Part shown: positions 17,942 through 26,946 of the stretch, in pieces
Layout: every line of letters begins with the position of its first letter
How positions within the stretch are numbered: the stretch's first letter is position 1
Assembly: GCF_000296775.1 (NCBI RefSeq)
Contig: NZ_AJLE01000006.1
Span: forward strand, 248,001 to 312,000
DNA length: 64,000 nt
Direction of reading: 5' to 3'
Origin: Sulfurovum sp. AR
GTDB taxonomy: Bacteria > Campylobacterota > Campylobacteria > Campylobacterales > Sulfurovaceae
The notes under the pieces: generated by a model
Database searches by the model: none
What the model was told of the DNA's origin: nothing
Seen by the model: only the letters and a program-made list of their open reading frames with translations
Position numbers and translations under genes: made by a program

Positions 17942-19252
17942 TTATTTTTTAGGAGAAGCTTCCTTTTTTGTGACAATGCTGAAAGTAATATCTGACAACT
18001 CTGTATGTACTTTGATAAAGGCATTGACTTCATCCAGTGTAACAGACTCGATCTTTTTTAACTGCTCTTTACTAAAATCAAGCGGTCTCCCATAGTAATA
18101 GTCATTAAAGGCCCTATGCAGTCTCTGGGAAAGTGTTTCTGTACGTAAGGGCTCAGAACCAAGTAAAAACTTCTTAGTATCATCAAGCTCCTTTTGGGTG
18201 ATCCCCTCTTTGACAAAAGTGTCTACCACTTCTTGTATCAGCTCTTTTGCCTCATCTTGCGTACTAAGCTTTGTTTGCATATATCCGCTCAAATAAGAAA
18301 CCGGTTTTGTACGTCTGAATGAGGAATAGACCCCATAAGTGAGCCCGCGTTTCACACGTATCTCCTCCATCAGACGTGAACCAAACCCGGCACCCCCCAG
18401 AAGATATTCTGCGATTTTTGCTAGGTATTGATCTTTTTCTTTATAACTGTAGTTGAACGGTGCACCAAAATAGATATAGGCCTGTTGTGTATCTTCATTG
18501 ATGAGTACCACTTCTTTTTTATCTGAAGCTTGAATACTTTTTATTTCTTTCTCTTCCACTTTTGGCAATACTGCAAGAAGTTTTGTCAGATACCCTTGGG
18601 CTTCATCCAAAGTAATATCACCGCCCACAACACCTATGGCATTGTTATACCCTAAATGTGTAGAGATAAATGTCTGAATATCCTCCAATGATATACTCTC
18701 TATACTCTCGATCGTACCGTCATACGGTCTGGCTAAAACGCTCCCTTTAAAAAGTGTTTCACGCAAAGAAGTCCCTGCGATATAATCAAAATCACTCTTC
18801 TTTTGTGTCAGCCAACCTATCTTTTGATGTTTAATGTGAGACAGTGCTTCTTTGGTGTAATTTGGATCTTTTAAAAGTTCTTCCAGACGCTCTACTGCAT
18901 AAGGAAATTCACTTTTTAATGAAGAGACCTCTATCACAAAACTCTCACGTCCTACATGTGCACCGATCTCTACGGCATGTGCATCAAGTTTTGTAGCGAA
19001 TCCTACACTTCCCTCTTTAGAGGTACCTTCATTCATGAGCCTTGCAGACATATCAGCCAAACCATCTTTGGTATTACTCAAATGTCCTGCATTTTGAAAG
19101 ATCAGTTGGATGGACACAATAGGAAGATACTTCTCTTGCTCAAATACAACAGGTACCTTGCTCCCTTTAAGCTCTATCTCTTGAACGAATGCTGCCATCA
19201 ATACTCCTTGTACTGCTATCCATAATAAAATTATTTTCTTAAGATTCGGCAT
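17942..19252 (-). CDS. M16-family peptidase homologue lacking the zinc motif
   Basis: The 436-residue protein has a signal peptide (about 1-21) and the two-lobed M16B fold: N-terminal NAGHLSNTKDGLADMSARLMNEGT, and a C-terminal half with GGAGFGSRLMEEIRVKRGLTYGVYS. Active M16 enzymes have HxxEH where this one reads DMSAR, so the zinc site is absent. Such chains act as the non-catalytic partner in two-subunit M16 peptidases, usually with the active chain next door; no such gene is in this window. The location is probably periplasmic. The start region shares a 13-base string with that of mqnC. Confidence 0.85.
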   Translation of the reverse strand: MPNLKKIILLWIAVQGVLMAAFVQEIELKGSKVPVVFEQEKYLPIVSIQLIFQNAGHLSNTKDGLADMSARLMNEGTSKEGSVGFATKLDAHAVEIGAHVGRESFVIEVSSLKSEFPYAVERLEELLKDPNYTKEALSHIKHQKIGWLTQKKSDFDYIAGTSLRETLFKGSVLARPYDGTIESIESISLEDIQTFISTHLGYNNAIGVVGGDITLDEAQGYLTKLLAVLPKVEEKEIKSIQASDKKEVVLINEDTQQAYIYFGAPFNYSYKEKDQYLAKIAEYLLGGAGFGSRLMEEIRVKRGLTYGVYSSFRRTKPVSYLSGYMQTKLSTQDEAKELIQEVVDTFVKEGITQKELDDTKKFLLGSEPLRTETLSQRLHRAFNDYYYGRPLDFSKEQLKKIESVTLDEVNAFIKVHTELSDITFSIVTKKEASPKK

Positions 19253-19291
19253 TTAGTGCCTCACTGTACTGAATTTTAATTCTTGTCATAT

Positions 19292-19307
19292 AAAACCTTT
19301 AGGTTTT
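19292..19307. terminator. Short inverted repeat between mqnC and the M16 gene
   Basis: AAAACC and GGTTTT flank a TTTA loop, giving a 6-bp perfect stem with adjacent T or A runs on both strands. It could attenuate transcription running from mqnC into the M16 gene. The stem is AT-rich and weak. Confidence 0.35.
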
Positions 19308-19385
19308 TATTTACTCTACAATACCCATAAATGTGTATGGTCACATAAGTCGACTGCTAACAAACAACTAAATTGCAACGTCCTA

Positions 19386-20459
19386 TTAATAGTACCGTTC
19401 TAATATCTCATACGCGGTATTACGTTTTGCAGGCTTTTCCCCCACATCCCTAATGAGCTTTATCATCTCTTCCTGGTTCATCTGATTTTTAGCCCCTGCT
19501 GCTGAAACCACGTTTTCTTCCATCATCGTTGAACCCAGATCATTGGCGCCAAAAAGAAGTGCCATTTGTCCGATATAAGAGCCCTGTGTCACCCATGAAC
19601 TCTGTATGTTCGGTACATTATCCAAAAAAAGTCTGGCAACAGCCAAATAACGAAGATAGAGATTGGAAGAGGTCTTGGTGATCGTTGGCAACTCTCTTTT
19701 CAGCTGTGTATGGTCACTTTGATAAGACCACATGATAAAGGCTCTGAACCCTCCGGTCTCATCCTGAAGCTGACGTATATAATCCCAATGCTCTACGATC
19801 TCTCGGGTTGTCTCTACCGTACCGTACATCATCGTAGCCGTAGACTTGATACCAAGTTTATGTGCCTGACGGTGTACTTCCAGCCATGTATCTTTATCGT
19901 GTTTTTTAGGTGCGATGATGTCACGTACCCTGTCTGAAAGAATCTCGGCACCCGCACCAGGGATAGAACTGAGCCCCTTTGCTTTCAATCTTCTCAGGAC
20001 TTCGGAGATACTGATCTTTGAACGGTTGGCAATGTAATCGATCTCGATGGAGGAAAAACCGTGTATCGTAACTTGAGGGTATTTCTTTGAGATATGTTCA
20101 ACGAGGTCTTCATACCACTCTATCTGCAGTTTAGGGTGTACGCCTCCTTGAAAGAGTATCTGTGTCCCGCCTATAGCCAAGAGCTCATCTATCTTTTGAT
20201 CGATTTCATCAAAGGACAAAATGTACGCATCTTCTTTTTTCTCATGTGTATAAAAAGCACAAAACTTACAATCCACCCAACAAATATTCGTATAGTTGAT
20301 ATTTCTGTCTACAACAAAAGTAGTGACACCTTTGGGATGCATCTCTTTTTTACGTGCGAGTGCCATCTTCCCAAGGGTTTTCAGATCAGCGTTTTCAATA
20401 AGCTCTACTGCCTCATCAATACTCATACGTTTATGTGCGGAATTGGTACGAATCGTCAT
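19386..20459 (-). CDS. mqnC: Dehypoxanthine futalosine cyclase MqnC (radical SAM)
   Basis: The 357-residue radical SAM enzyme has the [4Fe-4S] motif CWVDCKFC (Cys60, Cys64, Cys67) and the family segments FQGGVHPKLQIEWY, GFSSIEIDYIA and SIPGAGAEIL. MqnC makes cyclic dehypoxanthine futalosine in the futalosine route to menaquinone, the route used by Campylobacterota. The related MqnE/CofH-type enzymes share the fold, but the length and the GGVHP segment fit MqnC. It follows nusB by 42 bases on the same strand. Confidence 0.92.
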   Translation of the reverse strand: MTIRTNSAHKRMSIDEAVELIENADLKTLGKMALARKKEMHPKGVTTFVVDRNINYTNICWVDCKFCAFYTHEKKEDAYILSFDEIDQKIDELLAIGGTQILFQGGVHPKLQIEWYEDLVEHISKKYPQVTIHGFSSIEIDYIANRSKISISEVLRRLKAKGLSSIPGAGAEILSDRVRDIIAPKKHDKDTWLEVHRQAHKLGIKSTATMMYGTVETTREIVEHWDYIRQLQDETGGFRAFIMWSYQSDHTQLKRELPTITKTSSNLYLRYLAVARLFLDNVPNIQSSWVTQGSYIGQMALLFGANDLGSTMMEENVVSAAGAKNQMNQEEMIKLIRDVGEKPAKRNTAYEILERYY

Positions 20460-20501
20460 TTAGTGCCTCTCTTACATTGCGTTTTCACGCATATCATTTT
20501 T

Positions 20502-20900
20502 TTATTTCTCTTTATCCAATGCATCTAAAACACCATTGATAAACTGTGGTGACTTTTCATCTGCAAGTTCTTTTGCCAATTCAACGGCTTCATTGATGAT
20601 AATGGCTTTATCTGTTTTTGCGACAAGTATCTCATAGGCTCCCAGCCTCATGATCGCTTTTTCTACTTTTCCTATGGCATCATAATCCCAATCTTTCAAA
20701 TGCTCTTTGATTTTAGCATCTAACATATCAAGATTTTCTATGGTTCCCTGGAAAAGAATATCTGAAAACTCTTTTTGCTTGTTTCGGATCTTACCCTCTT
20801 CCAAAATTTCATCCGAGAATTTACCTATATTCTCATTTCCCAGATCATAGGCATAAAGTAGCCCCACTACAGCAGTACGTGCCTGATGTCTAGTAGCCAT
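20502..20900 (-). CDS. nusB: Transcription antitermination factor NusB
   Basis: The 132-residue all-helical protein begins [19 protein letters not shown] and ends with the signature INEAVELAKELADEKSPQFINGVLDAL. NusB with NusE binds boxA RNA and supports rRNA antitermination. Its ATG shares one base with the ribH stop (TAATG). The ribH-nusB pair is a very common bacterial arrangement. Confidence 0.96.
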   Translation of the reverse strand: MATRHQARTAVVGLLYAYDLGNENIGKFSDEILEEGKIRNKQKEFSDILFQGTIENLDMLDAKIKEHLKDWDYDAIGKVEKAIMRLGAYEILVAKTDKAIIINEAVELAKELADEKSPQFINGVLDALDKEK

Positions 20901-21367
20901 TAGTCAAGCTCACTGTAAAGGTTAATGAGCTCGATCAGTCCTACCATCGCTTCAGCACCTTTGTTCCCGGCTTTGGTACCCGCTCTCTCTATGGCTTGCT
21001 CGATGCTGTCTACTGTAAGTACACCGAATGTTGCTGGTTTACCGTGTTTCAATGTTACTGATGCCACACCTTTGGTTGCTTCTGCAGATACATAATCAAA
21101 GTGAGGTGTTGCACCTCGGATCACTGCACCTAAACAACATACTGCGTCATATTTTCCAGAAGCCAATGCTTTATCCAATGCGAATGGTATTTCAAATGCA
21201 CCTGGTACCAAGATAAGATCCAGCTCATCGGCATTTCCGCCATGTCTTGCATAAGCATCCTTTGCCCCTTCTACCAGTCTGTCTGTAATGAAGTGGTTAA
21301 ATCTTGCATTGATGATCGCTACTTTTTTACTCTTATCTACCGATAATTGACCTTCTACGATTTTCAT
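20900..21367 (-). CDS. ribH: 6,7-dimethyl-8-ribityllumazine synthase
   Basis: The 155-residue lumazine synthase has the family landmarks [47 protein letters not shown] and [24 protein letters not shown]. It joins 5-amino-6-ribitylaminouracil with dihydroxybutanone phosphate, the penultimate step of riboflavin synthesis, as an icosahedral or pentameric shell. It lies between kdsA and nusB, and its TAA overlaps the nusB start. Confidence 0.97.
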   Translation of the reverse strand: MKIVEGQLSVDKSKKVAIINARFNHFITDRLVEGAKDAYARHGGNADELDLILVPGAFEIPFALDKALASGKYDAVCCLGAVIRGATPHFDYVSAEATKGVASVTLKHGKPATFGVLTVDSIEQAIERAGTKAGNKGAEAMVGLIELINLYSELD

Positions 21368-21401
21368 GTTATTCCTTTACTTTTAATATTTAAATTCTTA
21401 T

Positions 21402-22202
21402 TTACTCAACGATCATTCTGATCGCATCGATCTGTTCTATCAATGCATCCAACTTACTTAACTCTATCATATTCGGTCCGTCACTTAAAGCGATGCTCGG
21501 ATCAAAGTGCGTTTCGAAGAAGAAACCATCCACACCTACTGCTGCAGCAGCACGTGAAAGGTAAGGCACAAATGAAGAATCTCCACCTGAACTTGCTCCA
21601 CCCGATGCAGGCATCTGTACAGAGTGTGTTGCATCAAAGATCACAGGGGCAAACTCACGCATCGTTTTAAGACCACGCATATCTACGACAAGGTTACCAT
21701 AGCCAAAGGTTGTACCTCTTTCCGTAAGCCATACATTATACTTCTTGGCATTCTCATAACTCACCTCACCATCGAACCCTCTGGTCTTAAGCACTTTTCC
21801 TACAGAGTGCTCCATGGCAGCAGGTGCCAGGAATTGTCCTTTTTTGATGTTCACGACTGCAGAGGTTTTTGCAGCAGCAACCAGCAGGTCAGTCTGACGA
21901 CATAAAAATGCAGGAATTTGAAGTACATCCGCTACCTCAGCCGCTGCTGCTGGCTGTGTGTAGTCATGGACATCCGTTAAGATCTTATAGCCAAACTGCT
22001 CTTTAACCTCTTGAAGCATTTTAAGCCCTTCATCCAGTCCAGGACCTCTAAAAGAATCCAAACTTGTACGGTTGGCTTTGTCAAAACTTGCTTTAAAATA
22101 AAAATCTTTAGTACAGTCATCATGATATTTCCCTAAAGATTCTGCAATACGCATCACATTGTCACGACTCTCCAGAACACAAGGTCCAGCGATCAAAATC
22201 AT
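21402..22202 (-). CDS. kdsA: 3-deoxy-8-phosphooctulonate (KDO8P) synthase
   Basis: The 266-residue enzyme begins [12 protein letters not shown] and contains the motifs [30 protein letters not shown] and [10 protein letters not shown] of KDO8P synthase. It condenses phosphoenolpyruvate with arabinose-5-phosphate to give the precursor of the Kdo sugar of lipopolysaccharide. An open frame extends 23 codons upstream, but the start at 22202 gives the standard N-terminus and an ATGA overlap with the stop of the transporter gene ahead. Confidence 0.96.
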   Translation of the reverse strand: MILIAGPCVLESRDNVMRIAESLGKYHDDCTKDFYFKASFDKANRTSLDSFRGPGLDEGLKMLQEVKEQFGYKILTDVHDYTQPAAAAEVADVLQIPAFLCRQTDLLVAAAKTSAVVNIKKGQFLAPAAMEHSVGKVLKTRGFDGEVSYENAKKYNVWLTERGTTFGYGNLVVDMRGLKTMREFAPVIFDATHSVQMPASGGASSGGDSSFVPYLSRAAAAVGVDGFFFETHFDPSIALSDGPNMIELSKLDALIEQIDAIRMIVE

Positions 22203-23101
22203 TTTAGTCCTTTTGGCAGAGCTACAAGCAGCCCTGATAATATTACCAAGATTATACCCAAAACTGTCCAAATATCAGGAATGGGGTCTCCAAGCATGAT
22301 ACCGATCACTACCGCGAAGACAATATTACTGTAACTAATGGTACCAACGATCCCTGCCTTTGTGAGTTCATACGCTTTGGTCATCAAAAGCTGAGAAATG
22401 GTTGCAAAGATACCGACTGCCACAACGTAAGCCCACTCTATACCCTCTGGCATCACAAACGCTGCAAACATCCAATCAAACTCCTCTGTAACATTCACAT
22501 AGGGTGTGATCAACATCAGAAAAAGCGGTGCAACTGTTCCTACCCCCATAAATGACATGACTATAGCACGTGTATCATAGTATTTTCTAAGTTCCCGTAT
22601 GGAAGTATACGCCAGCGCTGCACCCATACCTGAAAAAATACCCAGAATGTCATACTTGTCAAAAGTCCCACCTTCAGGCTGTGCTACCAGAATGATCCCC
22701 ACGAATCCTATGATGATAGCGAGTAAAGCACTCTTGTGTAATTTCTCATTTAAAAACAGATAGGCAAATATCGCCACAAATATCGGTGAGGTTTTGTTAT
22801 AGGTCACGGCTTCGCCCAGGGGGATATATGCCATGATATAAAAGTATGCCAAAAGCGCTGCAAACCCCATAGAACCGCGGAAAATAAGCAAGAAGGGCTT
22901 TCCGCCTATTTGCTTTAAAGGCACTTTATAAATGGCTATGCCTACAAGAATGACTCCAAAGATATTTCGAAAAAAAGTCACTTCTACCGGGGGCAGCGCC
23001 TGGCTCACGACTTTTGCAAATCCTCCCATCACAGCAAAGCTCAGTGAAGCTAAAAGCATCAGAAGGATACCTCTATCCATATTTTTAATCATTTTTGTCA
23101 A
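22199..23101 (-). CDS. EamA/DMT-family inner-membrane transporter
   Basis: The 300-residue protein has about ten hydrophobic segments in two EamA repeats (about 15-145 and 160-295), for example [20 protein letters not shown] and [20 protein letters not shown]. The first repeat has the typical [12 protein letters not shown] and [19 protein letters not shown]. Members export amino acids, nucleosides or other metabolites; the substrate cannot be read from sequence. It is the first gene of the kdsA-ribH-nusB-mqnC run. Confidence 0.88.
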   Translation of the reverse strand: MTKMIKNMDRGILLMLLASLSFAVMGGFAKVVSQALPPVEVTFFRNIFGVILVGIAIYKVPLKQIGGKPFLLIFRGSMGFAALLAYFYIMAYIPLGEAVTYNKTSPIFVAIFAYLFLNEKLHKSALLAIIIGFVGIILVAQPEGGTFDKYDILGIFSGMGAALAYTSIRELRKYYDTRAIVMSFMGVGTVAPLFLMLITPYVNVTEEFDWMFAAFVMPEGIEWAYVVAVGIFATISQLLMTKAYELTKAGIVGTISYSNIVFAVVIGIMLGDPIPDIWTVLGIILVILSGLLVALPKGLK

Positions 23102-23153
23102 AAGATCATCCCCATTTTTTCTAAAAAAATTTTTTACCTAGGCAAAACCATAT

Positions 23154-23182
23154 TTGCTAATTTTGTGAAAGTGTAGCATAAT
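23154..23182 (+). promoter_or_regulatory. Promoter of the 86-residue small gene
   Basis: TTGCTA (23154-23159), a 17-base spacer and CATAAT (23177-23182) match the sigma-70 pattern well. The expected transcription start is at about 23188-23190, which coincides with the ATG at 23189, so the message may be leaderless. Confidence 0.5.
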
Positions 23183-23188
23183 ACCTTT

Positions 23189-23449
23189 ATGAATGATACA
23201 GAATTTTATACCAAGCTTTTAGCACTTCCCAATGGTGCGAATGATGTACGTTACCTTGACAAATGGTATTTACTGAGAAAAGAGACATTGCTGGACGGCA
23301 AACTTCTCAAAGTGTATGCCCAAGAGCTGGGAGGCAATGACATTATCAGTGGGAACTACTACCCCACCATGAAAAATGGGATGCTTAAACCTTGTGAAAT
23401 GTCAGATAAAAAAGTAATAGACTTTGTGCTTCATGCTAAAGCTATCTGA
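23189..23449 (+). CDS. Small protein of unknown function, possibly leaderless mRNA
   Basis: The 86-residue soluble protein is rich in Leu, Lys and Tyr (RYLDKWYLLRKETLLDGKLLK, then NDIISGNYYPTMKNGML). It has no signal peptide, membrane segment or recognised motif. There is no Shine-Dalgarno sequence before the ATG, and a good promoter ends six bases upstream. Its last 8 bases overlap the end of the convergent DUF3108 gene. Coding is supported by the length, the promoter and the ordinary residue composition, but the function is unknown. Confidence 0.65.
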   Translation: MNDTEFYTKLLALPNGANDVRYLDKWYLLRKETLLDGKLLKVYAQELGGNDIISGNYYPTMKNGMLKPCEMSDKKVIDFVLHAKAI

Positions 23450-24188
23450 TCCTTGTAAGCTTTGCATCTCCATATAACAGTATATCCTTGATCACAGATC
23501 TATGGATAAATCCATCTTCTGCAACAGAAAGTAGGATATCACCTTTTTTCTTTCTGAAATTTTTTTGATGGATGAATGCCTTCGCATAGATCTTTCCATC
23601 CTGACCCAGATCTTTTTTGTATGCTGCTACTTGCCCCTCATCGGGTAGAGTAATTTGGACTTTACCCTTTTGTTTTTCAAGTCCCACTGACTTAAACAAA
23701 TATGTTTTCCCTTTCTGCTTTTCCTTCACAGCATTACCCAGGTTAAAATAGAGTGTCAAAAGGTCATCTTCAGCATAAAATTTGAGTCTTTCTGTATGGT
23801 CTTCTACCAATCTTTCTTTCTTCCATTTTCGAACCCTTTTTGTGACACTCTTCTTATCATGATCGATACGATACTCTTTAACGACTTTTTTATCTCTCTT
23901 CTCACTTGTCATCTGATAAAAATCACTCACCATGAGTCCGTCTTTCATATGCCCCTTAGAAAGATAATGTTCAGTCTGTCCGCCCATCAGGACTTTCGCC
24001 AATCCTGCCAATCTTACTTTTGTATTGATCTCATAGGTTTCAGCATTTTGTGTCAGTCTGTTTTTTATCGTTCCTACCGTACCAAATATTCCAAAGGTTG
24101 CTCTATAATCCAATTGTGTCACTTTGGCTGAAGCAAAATTTCCTAAAAGTAAAAACAAACCACTCAATATAATCATTCTTCTTAGCAT
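23442..24188 (-). CDS. Periplasmic DUF3108-family protein
   Basis: The 248-residue protein has a signal peptide (MLRRMIILSGLFLLLGNFASA) and a beta-rich domain matching DUF3108: an early Tyr-x-Ala strand (YRATFGIFGTVGTIKNRL), a central FYAEDDLLTLYFNLG and a final GDAKLTRI. Its function is unknown; the family occurs in the periplasm or outer membrane of proteobacteria. The frame stays open 112 codons upstream, but the start at 24188 has AAAGGA and gives the signal peptide, so the upstream part is rejected. It is divergent from the MscS gene. Confidence 0.82.
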   Translation of the reverse strand: MLRRMIILSGLFLLLGNFASAKVTQLDYRATFGIFGTVGTIKNRLTQNAETYEINTKVRLAGLAKVLMGGQTEHYLSKGHMKDGLMVSDFYQMTSEKRDKKVVKEYRIDHDKKSVTKRVRKWKKERLVEDHTERLKFYAEDDLLTLYFNLGNAVKEKQKGKTYLFKSVGLEKQKGKVQITLPDEGQVAAYKKDLGQDGKIYAKAFIHQKNFRKKKGDILLSVAEDGFIHRSVIKDILLYGDAKLTRIR

Positions 24189-24226
24189 ATCGGTCCTTTT
24201 CCATCTCAATTTATACCAAATTCTAT

Positions 24227-24232
24227 TATAAT
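24227..24232 (+). promoter_or_regulatory. -10 box for the mscS-like gene
   Basis: TATAAT lies 38 bases before the chosen ATG, in the short divergent gap. No convincing -35 box was seen, which is usual in this phylum. Confidence 0.45.
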
Positions 24233-24264
24233 GATGTGTATAAAAAGTGGAGGATACGAAAAAT

Positions 24265-25458
24265 ATGCCAACAACTGAAGTAAATACGACCGAACTCAAT
24301 GCCACACAATCCCTCAATGTCATAGATGACCTCTCCATGAACCTTGAAGGAACCGTACAGACACTGCTTGTACCTGTGTATGAAAAGTTTCCTTTTTTGC
24401 ACAACACCTTTTTGGATATCCCTTTGGCAAACCTTTTTGCTGCTATAGTCGTTTTTTTACTCTTTCTACTTTTTCGAAAACTCTTCACACTTATTGTTAT
24501 AGGTACCCTGCAGAAAATCTCCAAAGTAACAGAGACCTATTATGATGACAAGGTCATATCTGCACTCAAAGGGCCTATACGTTTTGCTTTTATACTGATC
24601 GGTGTACATCTCTTTTTCTTGCTGATATTCAAAGAGACGGAATTCATTAAAAACATTCTCAATACACTGGTCGTCTACACCGTATTTTGGGCCATTATTT
24701 CTGTGATGGAGTCTTTGCGCAGTGTGTTTCACCATGCAACGGAGAAATTCAACCCTGACCTTGCCAAAGAGATGGGGAACTTCATACTTAAAATAGCCAA
24801 GATCCTTGTTGGGGCTGTAGGTTTGGGGGCCATGCTTCAAGTATGGGGGATCAATGTGACCGCGCTTGTTGCTTCTTTGGGGCTTGGAGGTCTTGCCTTC
24901 GCACTTGCTGCGAAAGATACCGCGTCCAATATGTTTGGATCTTTTGCCCTGCTTGCAGACAAATCTATACGCATCGGCGAATGGATCAAAGTAGGAGGTG
25001 TGGAAGGTACAGTAGAAGACATAGGAATGCGTACGACCAAAATACGCTCATTTGAGAAAGCACTTATCACAGTGCCTAACCAGATCGTATCAAACTCCCC
25101 TATAGAGAACTTTTCCCGCAGGGGAGTCCGTAGGATCAAAATGCAGCTAGGACTTACATACGGTACCAGCAGGGATCAGGTGGATGCCATCGTCAAAGAG
25201 ATCAGAGCCATGCTGCATGGACATGAGAAGATCTCCCAAAAAGAGACTTTGCTTGTCAATTTCGAATCATTCGGAGATTCATCCCTGAACATTTTCATCT
25301 ATACGTTTACCGACACTTCCAACTGGGAACGCTACTTAAATATACGTGAAGATATCCATCTGAAGATCATGAAGATCGTTGAAGAGAACGGAGCAAGCTT
25401 TGCCTTCCCTTCACGCTCTATCTATATAGAACAGACACCTGATAAAAATGTGTTATAA
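24265..25458 (+). CDS. MscS-family mechanosensitive channel
   Basis: The 397-residue protein has an N-terminal extension of about 60 residues and three or four membrane helices, including LANLFAAIVVFLLFLLFRKLF. The pore helix and beta domain carry the MscS signature (GLGGLAFALAAKDTASNMFGSFAL, VEDIGMRTTKIRSFEKALITVPN). These channels open on membrane tension to release solutes in osmotic downshock. An in-frame GTG at 24247 lies upstream, but GGAGG at 24249-24253 sits correctly for the ATG at 24265. der follows 31 bases later. Confidence 0.9.
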   Translation: MPTTEVNTTELNATQSLNVIDDLSMNLEGTVQTLLVPVYEKFPFLHNTFLDIPLANLFAAIVVFLLFLLFRKLFTLIVIGTLQKISKVTETYYDDKVISALKGPIRFAFILIGVHLFFLLIFKETEFIKNILNTLVVYTVFWAIISVMESLRSVFHHATEKFNPDLAKEMGNFILKIAKILVGAVGLGAMLQVWGINVTALVASLGLGGLAFALAAKDTASNMFGSFALLADKSIRIGEWIKVGGVEGTVEDIGMRTTKIRSFEKALITVPNQIVSNSPIENFSRRGVRRIKMQLGLTYGTSRDQVDAIVKEIRAMLHGHEKISQKETLLVNFESFGDSSLNIFIYTFTDTSNWERYLNIREDIHLKIMKIVEENGASFAFPSRSIYIEQTPDKNVL

Positions 25459-25459
25459 T
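25454..25459 (+). promoter_or_regulatory. -10 box for der
   Basis: TATAAT overlaps the stop of the channel gene and lies 30 bases before the der ATG. A start near 25466 would give a 24-base leader. Confidence 0.45.
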
Positions 25460-25489
25460 TCCAATAATTATTAAGAAAGAATATTATTT

Positions 25490-26893
25490 ATGCAAGAACT
25501 TAAAAAAGTAGCGATACTAGGAAGACCAAACGTGGGAAAGAGTTCACTCTTCAACCGTTTGGCAAGACAAAGAGATGCCATCACTGCTGATGTCTCAGGA
25601 ACCACAAGAGATATCAAAAAGCGTATCGTGACCATCTCAGAGAACCGTGACTTTGAAGTGATCGATACCGGAGGGATAGACTACTCTTCCGAACTTTTCT
25701 CCAAAGTAGCTGATTTTTCAATGAAAGCTGCAGAAATGGCAGATATCATCATCTATATGGTAGATGGTAAAACACTGCCATCTGAAGAGGACAGAGAACT
25801 CTTCTACAAACTTCAGGCACTGGGCAAGCCGCTTGCGCTTGTGGTGAACAAGATCGACAATGACAAAGAAGAAGAGCGTTACTGGGAATTTTTGGAGTTT
25901 GGTGCAGAGGCAACGTTTCCTATGTCCGTCAGTCATAACCGTTATTTTAATGACTTCTATGCATGGCTTGAAGCACTCATACCTCCTCGTGAAGAAGAAC
26001 CTATAGGACTTGAACTAACCGAAGATACGGAAGTAGACCCTTTTGATGAGATAGTCCGCGATATCAATAGCGTCGAAGAAGAGATAGATAACGAGATCAA
26101 GGTGGCCATCCTCGGTCGGGTAAACACAGGAAAAAGTTCACTCCTGAATGCACTGTTGGGTCAAGAACGTTCCGTGGTCTCTGATGTTGCAGGTACAACT
26201 ATCGATCCTATTGATGAGACCATAGAATACAATGACTACAAAATTACTTTTGTCGATACTGCGGGAATCAGAAGAAGAAGCAAGATCGTGGGTATTGAAA
26301 AGTATGCACTTTCACGTACAGAAGAAATGCTGGAAAAAGCAAACCTTGTTCTACTTGTGCTTGATGCTACCGTAGGTGTGACAGAGCTTGATGAAAGGGT
26401 GGCCGGACTGATAGAAAAATACAGACTGGCTTGCCTGATCGTCGTGAACAAATGGGATATCCATGGAGAGAAAACCTATGAGGAAATGGTTGAAGAGATA
26501 CGTGATGAGCTGAAGTTCCTGCACTATGCACCGCTGATCACCATTTCGGCAAAAACAGGATTGCGTGTCAACAAAATACTTGACAAAGTAACAGAGATCT
26601 ATCAACGATATACCCGTCGTATCCCTACTTCCGAACTTAACGATACGATACGTGAAGCCATAAGAAGGCACCATGTACCCTCACATAACGGTGCGGTAGT
26701 AAACATCAAGTTTGCAACACAGTATGAGACAAAACCACCAAAAATTGCCCTCATCAGCAATAGACCTGAATTTATACACTTCTCCTACAAACGCTACCTG
26801 GCGAATTTCCTTCGAAGCAAATATGACTTTGAAGGGGTACCTTTAGACATCGTTGCCCGTAAACGCGGCGAGCGCTTCGATGATGATGAGTAG
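25490..26893 (+). CDS. der: Ribosome-assembly GTPase Der (EngA)
   Basis: The 467-residue protein has two tandem GTPase domains followed by a KH-like domain. The P-loops are GRPNVGKSS (about 10-18) and GRVNTGKSS (about 208-216). DTGG and DTAG switch II motifs and NKID and NKWD specificity motifs are present in the two domains. The linker is acidic. Der is needed for maturation of the 50S subunit. The end (RKRGERFDDDE) fits the family. Confidence 0.97.
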   Translation: MQELKKVAILGRPNVGKSSLFNRLARQRDAITADVSGTTRDIKKRIVTISENRDFEVIDTGGIDYSSELFSKVADFSMKAAEMADIIIYMVDGKTLPSEEDRELFYKLQALGKPLALVVNKIDNDKEEERYWEFLEFGAEATFPMSVSHNRYFNDFYAWLEALIPPREEEPIGLELTEDTEVDPFDEIVRDINSVEEEIDNEIKVAILGRVNTGKSSLLNALLGQERSVVSDVAGTTIDPIDETIEYNDYKITFVDTAGIRRRSKIVGIEKYALSRTEEMLEKANLVLLVLDATVGVTELDERVAGLIEKYRLACLIVVNKWDIHGEKTYEEMVEEIRDELKFLHYAPLITISAKTGLRVNKILDKVTEIYQRYTRRIPTSELNDTIREAIRRHHVPSHNGAVVNIKFATQYETKPPKIALISNRPEFIHFSYKRYLANFLRSKYDFEGVPLDIVARKRGERFDDDE

Positions 26894-26914
26894 GTTTTTT
26901 TACTAACACTTCGC

Positions 26915-26920
26915 TATAAT
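26915..26920 (+). promoter_or_regulatory. -10 box and short leader for trpS
   Basis: TATAAT is followed by a perfect inverted repeat, TCCTAAAA-TTA-TTTTAGGA (26922-26940), whose right arm contains the ribosome site AGGA. Transcription would start inside the left arm, so only a partial hairpin would form in the RNA; the repeat could instead be a DNA operator. Confidence 0.4.
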
Positions 26921-26946
26921 CTCCTAAAATTATTTTAGGATACTAT

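Noticed and set aside
24189-24524. 112-codon upstream extension of the DUF3108 gene
   Set aside because: It overlaps the divergent channel gene and its promoter; the start at 24188 has a ribosome site and a proper signal peptide.
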